From the NCBI RefSeq assembly GCF_030519375.1, contig NZ_JAUMKB010000005.1, positions 62,001-126,000 on the forward strand: 64,000 bases of DNA. The letters run 5' to 3'. Below the pieces are notes generated by a model. That model was given only the letters and a program-made list of their open reading frames with translations, was not told the origin of the DNA and made no database searches. Made by a program: the position numbers and the translations under genes. This stretch comes from Mucilaginibacter tolerans. Lineage in GTDB: Bacteria; Bacteroidota; Bacteroidia; Sphingobacteriales; Sphingobacteriaceae. Shown here in pieces: positions 49,362 through 58,808 of the stretch (positions are counted from its first letter, which is position 1; every line of letters starts with the position of its first letter).

Positions 49362-49484
49362 AAATCGGCAATATACTCGGCTGCCAAAAATAGGTTTAAT
49401 AGTGTAACATATACAATTAAAATAAGATTTCTGTTACAATCAACTGATCTTATTATATTTAGGCAACCTTTTAAACGCATCACG

Positions 49485-49997
49485 ATGTTCACACCAAATC
49501 ACCTCTCAATTCTCGGCATCATCCACACTGCAATTAGTGTCCTTGCCATTTTTGCTGCCCTTTATGGCTTATATCTTTATGGAAGAATTGACCCCAAAAC
49601 GATACCGGGCAAATCCTATATCTGGTTAACGGTTCTCACCTGCCTTACAGGCTTGCCCATTATGCGATTTGGCCATCCTACAGCTGGGCATTATCTTTCC
49701 ATTATCCTTTTCATCCTGTTGCCTATCGGGGTATATGCCAGCCGGATCCGCTTTCTTGGCAAACTGGGCGAATATATACAGGTGATCGTCATGTCGGCCA
49801 CATTATTTCTTTCATTTATTCCTGCTGTAGTGGAAACCTCAACCCGTTTGCCTATAAGCCACCCCATCGCCGATGGACCTAACGACCCACTGATACAAAA
49901 GGCATTGACTGCATTGATGGTGATCTATGTGATCGGTGTTATTTATCAGATCATCAAACTCAGGGCAAGCCGCAAAGCGGCCGTAATAGCAAGTTAG
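49485..49997 (+). CDS. Membrane protein of unknown function
   Basis: 170 residues with about five hydrophobic spans (IIHTAISVLAIFAALYGLYL, TVLTCLTGLPI, LSIILFILLPIGV, VIVMSATLFLSFI, LTALMVIYVIGVIYQII) and a periplasmic or loop segment ETSTRLPISHPIADGPNDP. The pattern resembles DUF2306-like heme-free membrane proteins, but I cannot name the family. A TATATTTA box about 25 bases before the start is a possible -7 element. Confidence 0.65.
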   Translation: MFTPNHLSILGIIHTAISVLAIFAALYGLYLYGRIDPKTIPGKSYIWLTVLTCLTGLPIMRFGHPTAGHYLSIILFILLPIGVYASRIRFLGKLGEYIQVIVMSATLFLSFIPAVVETSTRLPISHPIADGPNDPLIQKALTALMVIYVIGVIYQIIKLRASRKAAVIAS

Positions 49998-50096
49998 AAT
50001 CAAAGCGATGTATCTGATTTGTGGCACCTGCGTCAAATTGCGGGCCGGAAAGATTTTGCCTCAGATTTTCAAAGTAAAATTGAGTATAATCGCATT

Positions 50097-50696
50097 ATGA
50101 AAAGCCCGTTTGACCATCTGAGCGATTATATTTTAGAAGACGACCAAGTTCTGCTGCGACCATTAGCTGAATCTGATTTGGAATATCTGATTCCATTTGC
50201 CATTAATGAACCTGACACCTGGCGCTTTTCGCAAACAAGCGCGCGTAGCGAAAAAGGCATGCAGGCTTATGTGAATACAGCCCTGGCAAATAAGGCAACC
50301 GGTAAGGAATATCCGTTTATTGTATTCGATAAAACAAGCGGCGAGTGTGCAGGCAGCACACGTTTCTACGATATACAACCGCAGAATAACATGCTTCAAC
50401 TGGGCTATACCTGGTATGGCGAAAAATTCAGGGGGACGGGCTTAAACAAACATTGCAAGTTTTTACTGCTCCAATTTGCCTTTGAGGATTTGAATATGTA
50501 CCGTGTCGAGTTCAGAGCCGATGCACGTAATGAACGCAGCATTGCCGCTATGAAAAGCATTGGCTGCAAACCTGAAGGGATATTACGCAGCCATATGTGG
50601 CTCGAGGACGGCACACGTCGCGACTCTATTGTGTTAAGCATCCTGAAAGAAGAATGGGAGAATGGCGTGAAAGAGAATTTAGGAAAAAGATTATGA
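50097..50696 (+). CDS. GNAT-family N-acetyltransferase (RimJ/RimL-like)
   Basis: 199 residues from the ATG at 50097; an upstream frame has 26 extra unlikely residues. Pattern of RimJ/RimL acetyltransferases: VLLRPLAESDLEYLIPFAIN, GSTRFYDIQPQNNMLQLGYT, the acetyl-CoA loop region WYGEKFRGTGLNKHCKFLLL and NERSIAAMKSIGCKPEGILR. It acetylates an amine, possibly a ribosomal protein or a metabolite. 99 bp after the membrane-protein gene. Confidence 0.88.
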   Translation: MKSPFDHLSDYILEDDQVLLRPLAESDLEYLIPFAINEPDTWRFSQTSARSEKGMQAYVNTALANKATGKEYPFIVFDKTSGECAGSTRFYDIQPQNNMLQLGYTWYGEKFRGTGLNKHCKFLLLQFAFEDLNMYRVEFRADARNERSIAAMKSIGCKPEGILRSHMWLEDGTRRDSIVLSILKEEWENGVKENLGKRL

Positions 50697-50745
50697 TATG
50701 GCGCCCATAGAGGCGCGATGCATTACGTTTCTACAAGTAAGGCCT

Positions 50746-51858
50746 CTACAATTTAATAAACATCTTATTCTTCGCCAGCCAATAGCACAGGCTCCACTCC
50801 AAGAACCAGGTTACCAAAGCTGAAAGCACTGCTGATATCTTAGGCACCACGCCTACCATGTTAGAAAAGCCGCGTACAAAAATTGCCACAAAACCATTCA
50901 CCCATTGGTAACCTACGGTTTCAAAAAACAGATAGATAAATATGGCATTCGCGCCTACCACTACAGCTATCCAGGCATATTTGCGGTACCTTTTCAAATC
51001 CACCAGCCAATACCAAAACGCCATCATCAAAAACACCCACCCACCTGAGGCCAGCGTGAACGAGCTTGTCGCTATGCGTTTAATAATGGGTGTAATATTC
51101 AGCCAATCCAAACCAAACCCTAAGATCAAACCCGCTATTGCGGCTACCAATAAGTATTTGACTTTTTGCTCAGCCGTGTAGTTGGACACTAATAATTTAC
51201 CAGCTAAAACGCCCCAGATGGTATGCGCAGCTGTGGGAATAATATTGATCGCCACCCAGCCGTCGTGATTTATCTTTCCCATCAGCACGGTATCCATGTA
51301 AGCCCCAAAATTGTGGTACTCTACAAATGGCTGGGCAAAACCAGGTACTAAGATCAATCTATATAAAAGCTCCGTAATGATTAGCAGAACTACCGAAACA
51401 GCAATCTGAACCTTATATGACCTGTCAATAATCAGGTAAGCGATGATACTGGTAAACGATAACTGAGTCAGGACGTTCCACAGCTCCCAAACCAATTTAC
51501 CGGCATAAACGCAATGCAAACCCGTACCCAACAAGAATAATTTGATAGACCGGATTGCAATATGCCTGAAGTTCTGCGACCATGTTATCCCCTTCTCCTG
51601 CTTATGGTAATATGAAATATACATCCCCGTACCTGCAATGAGCATAAACGAAGGCTGCAGCAGGTCCCAAAAGTGCAACCCATGCCAGGGATGATGAAAA
51701 AATTGATTCAGGACAGTACCAAATATGCCTCCCGGTTCTACCTTTTTGAGTGATTCATAAACCGAGCAGCTTTCGGCAGCCAGCAAAATCATGATGATGC
51801 CACGCATCACATCAATAGACAGTATTCTTCCGGGCTTTTGGGAAATCACAGGTTCCAT
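50746..51858 (-). CDS. DUF5009/HGSNAT-like membrane acyltransferase
   Basis: 370-residue membrane protein with about ten spans. The N-terminus RILSIDVMRGIIMILLAAES matches the R-x-x-S-x-D-x-x-RG motif of the heparan-alpha-glucosaminide N-acetyltransferase-like/DUF5009 family, followed by FHHPWHGLHFWDLLQPSFML. These proteins may move acetyl groups across the membrane onto sugars. It lies next to carbohydrate genes (CBM9-like, GH35) on its upstream side, consistent with glycan processing. Confidence 0.82.
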   Translation of the reverse strand: MEPVISQKPGRILSIDVMRGIIMILLAAESCSVYESLKKVEPGGIFGTVLNQFFHHPWHGLHFWDLLQPSFMLIAGTGMYISYYHKQEKGITWSQNFRHIAIRSIKLFLLGTGLHCVYAGKLVWELWNVLTQLSFTSIIAYLIIDRSYKVQIAVSVVLLIITELLYRLILVPGFAQPFVEYHNFGAYMDTVLMGKINHDGWVAINIIPTAAHTIWGVLAGKLLVSNYTAEQKVKYLLVAAIAGLILGFGLDWLNITPIIKRIATSSFTLASGGWVFLMMAFWYWLVDLKRYRKYAWIAVVVGANAIFIYLFFETVGYQWVNGFVAIFVRGFSNMVGVVPKISAVLSALVTWFLEWSLCYWLAKNKMFIKL

Positions 51859-51926
51859 ATCGGAAAATTGGATGAACGTTAGGTTAACCCAATAAAGTTA
51901 ATGCTTTATCAGAGCTTATCCCAATC

Positions 51927-52589
51927 TCATGCAAATGCGGCGTCGCCAAAAAAATCAGGCTGATGAAAATCAGGTTTTGGGGTTACAATATTTCTCCAGG
52001 CCAGGTAATGTGGCTGGGTAAGATCATCGCCGCATTTATAAAAATTCACGCGGCATTTTTCCCCATTAAGCGTATTAAACTGATGAAAACAAAATACCTG
52101 TATGGGTATTACCAGCATCAATGTCCAGTTAATGGTTGGTTCTGGACCACCCTTTTTTTGAAATATAGATCGTTCATGCCTAATTGTTTCCAGCAATTCC
52201 GCAGGCAATGAGGCTCTTGTTTTTCCCGGTATACCAAATCCTCCCAGACACGTCCCAAGCCGGTTAAACTCAAGATTGTAATATGAATTTCCATCATCAA
52301 AAGCTATAAAGAATTCCACACAACTATCCTTATAAACCGGGTCGTTGGTGTTGCGGTAACGGGCCAGCACTTCATGTTCTTCCACATCATATTTGATGCA
52401 TATGCAATCATTGCCATGAGCTATCTTGAAAGAAACCTTCGGCAGATCGTAATATTCTGGGTATTCAGGCCAGGGTTGAATATTTATAAGATGACCTCTT
52501 TCTTTTTCGAGCAAGGCGACAATACTCCCAACAGGCGTATTTTGATTAACACCCGGCAGTCGTGTAATGTATAGACTATTTTCAACCAT
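51927..52589 (-). CDS. CBM9-like carbohydrate-binding protein
   Basis: 220 residues, beta-sandwich: VSFKIAHGNDCICIKYDVEE, DPVYKDSCVEFFIAFDDGNS, YYNLEFNRLGTCLGGFG and a C-terminal RVNFYKCGDDL...HYLAWRNIVTPKPDFHQP pattern with FFGDAAF. This is the carbohydrate-binding family 9-like layout common in Bacteroidota. It lacks a signal peptide. Divergent from the GH35 gene with a palindromic operator-like site between, so joint regulation is likely. Confidence 0.85.
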   Translation of the reverse strand: MVENSLYITRLPGVNQNTPVGSIVALLEKERGHLINIQPWPEYPEYYDLPKVSFKIAHGNDCICIKYDVEEHEVLARYRNTNDPVYKDSCVEFFIAFDDGNSYYNLEFNRLGTCLGGFGIPGKTRASLPAELLETIRHERSIFQKKGGPEPTINWTLMLVIPIQVFCFHQFNTLNGEKCRVNFYKCGDDLTQPHYLAWRNIVTPKPDFHQPDFFGDAAFA

Positions 52590-52630
52590 TGACTAAAACC
52601 GGGACAAAAATAACTTTGTAAAGTTATAAA

Positions 52631-52646
52631 ATGTGTGCGCACACAT
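52631..52646. promoter_or_regulatory. 16-bp perfect palindrome between CBM9-like and GH35 genes
   Basis: ATGTGTGCGCACACAT is a perfect palindrome with a central CG, the shape of many LacI-family operators. It lies 42 bp before the CBM9-like start and 90 bp before the GH35 start, in the divergent intergenic region. No LacI gene is in the window. Confidence 0.6.
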
Positions 52647-52735
52647 AAATATATTTTCAATATTTTCGCTAGCGATAGTTCCGAACATTTAATAGGTCTG
52701 AACTGAACTTTTTTAAATTTATTTTATCCATCTCT

Positions 52736-54562
52736 ATGAAAAAAATAAAAGGCTTATACCCGACCGTCCTTTTCATGCTTTTCTTATTGTTTACGGGCAT
52801 TTCAGCATCGGCGCAGTCCCCGAAAAACACCTTTTCATTAAGTAAAACCGAATTTTTATTAAACGGGAAACCCTTTCAGATTATCAGTGGCGAAATGCAC
52901 CCTGCCCGGATACCCAGAGTTTACTGGCGCAACCGCATCCAAATGGCCAGGGCAATGGGATGCAATACCATAGCAGCTTATGTGTTCTGGAACTATCACG
53001 AAAGCAAACCTGGCGTATTTGATTTTAAAACTGACAATCATGACATCGGTGAATTCATCAAAATTTGTCAGCAGGAAGGCATGTGGGTGATCCTTCGTCC
53101 CGGCCCTTATGTATGTGCCGAATGGGATTTTGGTGGTATACCGTCTTACTTGTTGAAGATCCCGGACATAAAAATCCGCTGCATGGATCCTCATTATATG
53201 GCCGCTGCCGAAAGGTATATGACGCATGTGGCCACCATTGCCAAGCCACTTCTGTGTACCAATGGCGGACCAATATTAATGGTGCAGGTTGAAAATGAAT
53301 ATGGCAGTTATGGCAATGACAAAACCTATATGGAAACTGTGCGCAAAATCTGGATCAATAACGGAATTAATGTACCGTTCTATACCGCCGATGGGCCAAC
53401 AGCATTTATGCTGGAAGCCGGAAATGTGTATGGTGCAGTCATCGGCCTGGATAGCGGTAGCAGCGAAGCTGATTTTGATGAGGCCAAAAAACATAATCCC
53501 AATGTGCCGGCTTTTAGCAGCGAAACCTACCCGGGATGGTTAACTCACTGGGGCGAAAAATGGGCTAAGCCGGATACAGCAGATTTACTAAAAGAAGTTA
53601 AGTTCTTGTTAGACACCAAACGTTCTTTCAATCTGTATGTGGTTCACGGGGGCACAAACTTTGGCTTTACTGCCGGGGCAAACGCATTTACCGCCACCCA
53701 ATTTCAACCGGATGTAACCAGCTATGATTATGATGCGCCGATTAATGAACAAGGACGACCGACGCCGAAGTATTTTGCTTTGCGCAGACTGATTTCAAAA
53801 TATGTAAAATACAAAATACCAGAGGTGCCAAAGCCGGTAGAAACGATTGCTATTCCTGAGATAAAAATGCAGACTTACTCTACTGTTTGGGCAAATTTAC
53901 CTATCCCGGTAAAATCGGCCCAGCCAAAGCCAATGGAGGCGTTGGATCAGTCATCAGGATATATTTTATACAAAACCAAGCTGATCGGCCACAAAAGTGG
54001 CAAACTGACCATCACCGAACCGCATGATTATGCCACCGTATTTCTGAATGGCAAATATGTGGGTAAGGTAGAACGCGACAGCGGCAAATGGAGTATCAAT
54101 CTGCCTAAATCAGATGTAAAAGATCCTGTTCTGGAGATTTTTGTAGAGGCAATGGGCCATATCAACTTCGCACAGTATATGATCGACCGAAAAGGTATTA
54201 CTGAACGGGTAACCTTAAACGGCATGACACTGATGGATTGGGATATTTACAAGCTGCCATTTGATAATCAATATATTTCAACTCTAAAACCGGCTTCTAT
54301 TACCCCTGATAAGAACGGTGCATTTTTTAAAGGCAGCTTTACCCTGGATAAGACATCCGATACTTACATCGACCTGAGTAAATACAAGAAAGGTGCAATA
54401 TGGGTAAATGGTCATAACCTGGGACGTTACTGGGATATTGGTCCGCAGAAAAGATTGTACTGCCCGGCCCCCTGGCTGAAGAAAGGAAAAAATGAAGTGC
54501 TGATATTCGACCTGCATCAAACCGAAGCAGCTTCCGTATCAGGCGAAAACACGTTAGAATAA
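52736..54562 (+). CDS. Beta-galactosidase, glycoside hydrolase family 35
   Basis: 608 residues. A signal peptide (LFMLFLLFTGISASAQ) places it in the periplasm or outside. The GH35 TIM barrel shows IISGEMHPARIPRVYWRNRI, the glycine-rich GGIPSYLL, the acid/base GGPILMVQVENEYGSYG and the nucleophile-bearing PAFSSETYPGW segment. C-terminal beta-domains (galactose-binding-like, about 430-600: GAIWVNGHNLGRYWDIGPQ) follow. It removes terminal beta-galactose from oligosaccharides. 32 bp upstream of the GH109-like gene, so they are likely co-transcribed. Confidence 0.94.
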   Translation: MKKIKGLYPTVLFMLFLLFTGISASAQSPKNTFSLSKTEFLLNGKPFQIISGEMHPARIPRVYWRNRIQMARAMGCNTIAAYVFWNYHESKPGVFDFKTDNHDIGEFIKICQQEGMWVILRPGPYVCAEWDFGGIPSYLLKIPDIKIRCMDPHYMAAAERYMTHVATIAKPLLCTNGGPILMVQVENEYGSYGNDKTYMETVRKIWINNGINVPFYTADGPTAFMLEAGNVYGAVIGLDSGSSEADFDEAKKHNPNVPAFSSETYPGWLTHWGEKWAKPDTADLLKEVKFLLDTKRSFNLYVVHGGTNFGFTAGANAFTATQFQPDVTSYDYDAPINEQGRPTPKYFALRRLISKYVKYKIPEVPKPVETIAIPEIKMQTYSTVWANLPIPVKSAQPKPMEALDQSSGYILYKTKLIGHKSGKLTITEPHDYATVFLNGKYVGKVERDSGKWSINLPKSDVKDPVLEIFVEAMGHINFAQYMIDRKGITERVTLNGMTLMDWDIYKLPFDNQYISTLKPASITPDKNGAFFKGSFTLDKTSDTYIDLSKYKKGAIWVNGHNLGRYWDIGPQKRLYCPAPWLKKGKNEVLIFDLHQTEAASVSGENTLE

Positions 54563-54594
54563 TCATTGAACAATTATTTACCAAACTATAAATT

Positions 54595-55938
54595 ATGGAT
54601 CGCAGAGATTTTATCAAACAAAGCGCATTAGCAACTGCCGGGCTAACCATACTTCCCGCAGGTTCACTTTTTGCTGACACTACCAAAGTACGATTAGGCT
54701 ATATCGGCGTTGGGCTTCGAGGCAGGAATCATATCCAGGAAGGTTTACTAAGGGATGACGTCGAAATTGTTGCCATCTGTGATACACAGGAAAGCTCCTT
54801 ACAATACTGCCGGGAGCAATTTAAAAAGGCAGGCAAAAAGTTACCTTCCGAATATACTGGGGGTTTGGATGCTTATAAAAAACTGCTGGACCGCAAAGAT
54901 ATCGATGCCGTGATCATCGCCACTCCCTGGCAGTTCCATCACTCACAGGCTATTGATGCTATGAAGGCCGGAAAATATGTTGGCTGCGAAGTAGTGGCAG
55001 GTTTATCTGTTGATGATCACTGGGACATTGTAAAAACCTCGGAACAGACCGGCGTACCTTATATGACCCTGGAGAATGTTTGCTACCGCCGCGATGTGCT
55101 GGCTGCATTAAATATGGTTCGCAAAGGATTATTTGGCGAAATCATCCACTTGCAGGGTGGTTATCAGCATAACCTGCGCGGGGTATTATTTAATGACGGC
55201 AAGCACTTTTATGGGCATGGCGTAGAGTACGGTCCGAATGCATTAAGCGAAGCTCAATGGCGCACACAGTTTAATATTGACCGCAATGCGGATATCTACC
55301 CTACCCACGGCGCCGGACCGCTAATGCATTACGCAAACATAAATTATGGTAACCGTTTTACCAATCTGGTTTCGTTCTCGTCAAAATCCAAAGGATTGAA
55401 TACTTATATCGAAGAAACATCTCCTGGTCACCCAAATGCGAAGATCAATTTTAAAAACGGAGACGTTACTACCACGATGATCAATTGCGCAAATGGCGAA
55501 ACCATTTTGCTGACCCATGACTGCCACTTACCCCGCCCTTATTCATTAGGATTCAGGGTGCAGGGTACCGAAGGCATCTGGATGGACCTCAATGAATCGG
55601 TTTATATCAATTATAAGAGCAAAGACGACGAATGGGATCCATCAAAGAAATGGTTTGAACAATACGACCACCCGCTTTGGGCAAAATATGCAGACAAAGC
55701 ATCCGGCGCAGGTCACGGTGGGATGGATTATTTCGTATTCAACGCATTTGTAGAAGCAGTAAAAAGAAAAGGTCCTACTCCTATTGATGTATATGATTCG
55801 GTAACGATGAGCGTGATCACACCACTTTCTGAAAAATCGATAGCAACAGGCAATCAGCCTCAAGAATTCCCGGATTTTACCAAAGGAAAATGGAAAGACC
55901 GGAAATCGACTTTTGCATTGGACGATAGCGGGTTGTAG
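54595..55938 (+). CDS. Gfo/Idh/MocA-family protein, GH109-like
   Basis: 447 residues. The N-terminus MDRRDFIKQSALATAGLTIL is Tat-like (RRDFIK). A Rossmann domain starts at VRLGYIGVGLRGRNHIQEGL, then DAVIIATPWQFHHSQAIDAM. The later NVCYRRDVLAALNMVRKGLF, YPTHGAGPLMHYANINYGNR and HGGMDYFVFNAFVEAV match GH109 N-acetylgalactosaminidases, which use tightly bound NAD and redox chemistry. It could remove alpha-GalNAc from glycans. Partner of GH35 in a glycan-trimming operon. A different oxidoreductase role cannot be excluded. Confidence 0.85.
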   Translation: MDRRDFIKQSALATAGLTILPAGSLFADTTKVRLGYIGVGLRGRNHIQEGLLRDDVEIVAICDTQESSLQYCREQFKKAGKKLPSEYTGGLDAYKKLLDRKDIDAVIIATPWQFHHSQAIDAMKAGKYVGCEVVAGLSVDDHWDIVKTSEQTGVPYMTLENVCYRRDVLAALNMVRKGLFGEIIHLQGGYQHNLRGVLFNDGKHFYGHGVEYGPNALSEAQWRTQFNIDRNADIYPTHGAGPLMHYANINYGNRFTNLVSFSSKSKGLNTYIEETSPGHPNAKINFKNGDVTTTMINCANGETILLTHDCHLPRPYSLGFRVQGTEGIWMDLNESVYINYKSKDDEWDPSKKWFEQYDHPLWAKYADKASGAGHGGMDYFVFNAFVEAVKRKGPTPIDVYDSVTMSVITPLSEKSIATGNQPQEFPDFTKGKWKDRKSTFALDDSGL

Positions 55939-56103
55939 GTTATTCAAAAATCAAGAACTGTAGCCACTCCATAGGGTCAAATGTTGGTGAAAAAAATCAT
56001 AGCGTAAATCAAGTGCCGTGGGTACGGAACAATATCGCATACCTACGGCATGCTAAATGGCTTGTCATTTATTATTTCCCAACATTTTGCACCGATGGTG
56101 CAT

Positions 56104-56384
56104 TTATTCAATCAGTACCCACGTATAACCTTCAGCAGGGATTTTCAGCTTTAGTTTAACTTTGGAATTTTGATCCAATGTGTAAGTTTTCGGTGAATCT
56201 TTCTTCAGACTGATCTTTGTTACATGCTTTATACCTGTATAATAGAGCGGCAATTCGATTGTCCGCTCTTTTTCATGTTTAAGCGGATTATACAGCAAAG
56301 TCCAGCCGATAAAACCAGTATTACAAATAGCAGCTTTTCCATGATTTGATGTAGATATATATATTGATTTCAGCTCAAAATAAG
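56104..56384 (-). pseudogene. C-terminal remnant of a glycosidase
   Basis: The minus strand reads, from an in-frame TAA near 56387 on, ...SNHGKAAICNTGFIGWTLLY and NPLKHEKERTIELPLYYTGI to a stop at 56104. This is about 93 residues of a closing beta-domain, ending PAEGYTWVLIE, typical of secreted glycoside hydrolases. No N-terminal part follows upstream, where the CDGSH gene begins. It looks like the tail of a deleted gene. Only a 64-residue version begins with an ATG. Confidence 0.55.
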
Positions 56385-56438
56385 AATTGATAATTTAATT
56401 TGAAGCGGATTGTTACTTTTGCGGCAAATAAAACCAAC

Positions 56439-56663
56439 ATGGCATCAACAAAACTTACCATAAACAGCAACGGATCAGTAAAAATTGACGGCGACTTTGA
56501 AATTGTTGACGCGCAAGGCAATCAATACGGCTTGCAGGGCCGCACTATCGTCTCTATCTGCCGCTGCGGATTATCCGCCAACAAGCCTTTCTGCGATGGT
56601 TCACACAAAGGCCATTTTGAGCACGACGCACAGGCATTTGATTTACCTCCGAAAAAGGTTTAG
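56439..56663 (+). CDS. CDGSH iron-sulfur domain protein
   Basis: 74 residues from the ATG at 56439. It carries the 2Fe-2S-binding motif CRCGLSANKPFCDGSHKGHF (C-x-C...C-D-G-S-H), with three Cys and one His as ligands, preceded by a short beta part (KIDGDFEIVDAQGNQYGLQG). Single-domain bacterial CDGSH proteins act in redox or iron-sulfur handling. TACTTTTG at 56414-56421 is a perfect -7 box 17 bases before the start. It converges with the GMC gene. Confidence 0.92.
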   Translation: MASTKLTINSNGSVKIDGDFEIVDAQGNQYGLQGRTIVSICRCGLSANKPFCDGSHKGHFEHDAQAFDLPPKKV

Positions 56664-56670
56664 TTAAAGA

Positions 56671-56742
56671 TTAGAGATTAGTTGATCAGAGATTAGATTT
56701 TCACCAAATGCAACTAATCTTTAATCTCTGATCAACTCATCT
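56671..56742. repeat. Imperfect inverted repeat GATTAGAGATTAG...CTAATCTCTG
   Basis: AGAGATTAGTTGATCAGAGA followed by TTAG (about 56676-56699) is mirrored by the arm at about 56716-56742, roughly 24 of 27 bases matching in reverse complement. A long hairpin separates the CDGSH gene from the convergent GMC gene. The GATTAGAGATTAG words belong to the same style of degenerate repeat seen elsewhere in this window. Confidence 0.6.
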
Positions 56743-58461
56743 CTACCCAATATTCCCCTTCTTCAGTTCCTCCACAGCATGGTTAGCTGCACGGGCCGTT
56801 ATGGCCATAAAGGTGAGCGAAGGATTTTGCGTACTTGTGGAAACCATACACGAGCCATCCGTAACAAACACATTCGGACAAGCATGCATCTGATTCCATT
56901 TATTCAATAAGGATGTTTTAGGATCTTTACCCATGCGCACTCCACCCATTTCGTGAATATCCAATCCCGGGGCCTGATTAGTGTCGTGTGTATGGATGTT
57001 TTTGCATCCGGCTATATTTAGCATTTCTGCCCCCTGTGCCATAAAATCCTTCATGCTTTTTAGATCGTTGTCATCATAAGCTACTGACGTTTTGAGTAAT
57101 GGAATTCCCCAGGCGTCCTTCTCGTCCTTACTCAGGCTTACATGGTTGGTTTCTTTCGGAATGGTCTCGCCCTGCATTTGCATATATACTCCCCACGGAC
57201 CAGCTTCCGATACTGCTTCTTTATAACCGCTGCCAATCTGCGGGCCGTCAGTTGAATGCCCCCATCCTGCACGCATTACCGAATAGAAGGTCATGTATCC
57301 GCGCAAAAAATCCATCTCCTGCTTATACACATTCCTAAAATTTGGCATCATAATGGCAGTTGGTCTGCGGCCATAATAGTAAGAATCAAGATAGCCATCC
57401 ATTGAGGCTGTCAATGTTCCCCTGTAGTTATGAAAGGCAATAAATTTGCCCAACAAACCATTATCATTACCTAAACCATTGGGGAAACGCGATGAGGTCG
57501 AGTTCAACAGAACCAGGTTGGTATTCATGGTAGCCGCATTCACGAAGATGATCTTAGCATAATATTGGGTTGCTTCTTTGGTATGTGCATCAATCACACG
57601 CACGCCGGTTGCCTTGCCCTTCTTTTGATCATAAATAATAGAGTGCACAACTGAATCAGGCCTTAATGTCAGGTTACCTGTCTTTTCGGCCCAGGGAATT
57701 GTAGACGAATTCGAACTGAAATATCCGCCAAACGGACATCCTCTTTCGCATAAACTGCGCGCCTGGCATTGCCCGCGGCCTTGTTGTTGATGTATCTCAT
57801 TGGGTTTGGTTAAATGTGCGCACCGGCCAATAATCACATTCCGGTCCTTATAATGAGCGTTAATTCGTTTGCTCATCACTTTTTCTACTTCGTTCATTTC
57901 CCATGCAGGCAGAAATTCGCCGTCGGGCAATGTTTCCAGTCCATCCTTGTTACCCGCTATCCCGGCGAAACGTTCGACATGACTATACCAGGGCGCAATA
58001 TCTTGATAGCGGATAGGCCAATCCACGGCAAAACCATCACGCCCCGGCCCTTCAAAATCGTATTTGCTCCATCGCTGTGTTTGCCTTGCCCATAACAACG
58101 ATTTACCACCCACCTGGTAACCCCGTATCCAATCAAAATGTTTATCCTGTACATAAGGGTGCTCCTTGTCCTTCACAAAAAAATGCTGACTTGTTTCGCT
58201 GAAAGCATAACATCTGGATACGATCGGATTTTCTTTAGTTACAGCCAGAGGCTCGTAAGTTCGGTGCGGAAAGTCCCAGGGATTTTTTGTTGCTGTCGGG
58301 TAATCCTTCAAGTGAACCACGTTCTTCCCACGTTCAAGAACCAGGGTTTTTAAACCATGATCGCAAAGCTCTTTAGCAGCCCATCCACCACTGATGCCCG
58401 AGCCTATTACAATAGCATCGAAGGTATTTTTTTCGATACCTTTTGAATTGATATTAGCCAT
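56743..58461 (-). CDS. GMC-family oxidoreductase
   Basis: 572 residues. FAD-binding Rossmann motif AIVIGSGISGGWAAKELCDH, then LVLERGK, GGKSLLWARQTQRWSKYDF (flavin-binding), FVNAATMNTNLVLLNSTSS, and C-terminal DIHEMGGVRMG plus NVFVTDGSCMVSTSTQNPSL. The catalytic His/Asn pair lies in the last segment region (HEMGG and TQNP). GMC proteins of this group oxidise sugars or alcohols, often with a cytochrome or gamma subunit, which is not in this window. No signal peptide. A downstream hairpin at 56671-56742 may end the transcript. Confidence 0.9.
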   Translation of the reverse strand: MANINSKGIEKNTFDAIVIGSGISGGWAAKELCDHGLKTLVLERGKNVVHLKDYPTATKNPWDFPHRTYEPLAVTKENPIVSRCYAFSETSQHFFVKDKEHPYVQDKHFDWIRGYQVGGKSLLWARQTQRWSKYDFEGPGRDGFAVDWPIRYQDIAPWYSHVERFAGIAGNKDGLETLPDGEFLPAWEMNEVEKVMSKRINAHYKDRNVIIGRCAHLTKPNEIHQQQGRGQCQARSLCERGCPFGGYFSSNSSTIPWAEKTGNLTLRPDSVVHSIIYDQKKGKATGVRVIDAHTKEATQYYAKIIFVNAATMNTNLVLLNSTSSRFPNGLGNDNGLLGKFIAFHNYRGTLTASMDGYLDSYYYGRRPTAIMMPNFRNVYKQEMDFLRGYMTFYSVMRAGWGHSTDGPQIGSGYKEAVSEAGPWGVYMQMQGETIPKETNHVSLSKDEKDAWGIPLLKTSVAYDDNDLKSMKDFMAQGAEMLNIAGCKNIHTHDTNQAPGLDIHEMGGVRMGKDPKTSLLNKWNQMHACPNVFVTDGSCMVSTSTQNPSLTFMAITARAANHAVEELKKGNIG

Positions 58462-58510
58462 AACTCCTTATAATTGGTGAGGACAATTTAGGCGTTTATA
58501 AAATAATATG

Positions 58511-58735
58511 CTAATCTAAGCGGCTGTTGATGTACAGCTCTTCTACCTTTTTGCGTGCCCAGGGAGTTTTACGAAGAAATTTTAAGCTGGAGCTGATGCT
58601 TGGGTTATCCAGGAAACAATTGATCCTGATACGGTAGCTCAATTCTGGCCAGCCATACTTGTCTACCAATGCATTTAGTATCATTTCCAGGGTTTTCCCG
58701 TGAAGGGGGTTATTTGCTTGCTGCTGATCACTCAT
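58511..58735 (-). CDS. VF530-family DNA-binding protein
   Basis: 74 residues: [44 protein letters not shown] (broken here: [20 protein letters not shown]) . This is the pattern of the small DUF2132/VF530 proteins, for which a DNA-binding role has been proposed. Complete and of normal length. It lies 49 bp upstream of the GMC gene on the same strand. Confidence 0.88.
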   Translation of the reverse strand: MSDQQQANNPLHGKTLEMILNALVDKYGWPELSYRIRINCFLDNPSISSSLKFLRKTPWARKKVEELYINSRLD

Positions 58736-58808
58736 AAATATTTTTTAAAATTATTGAATTCAAGCTGATCTTAGGGCACCATCACACCAATAAAATATTT
58801 AAATATTT

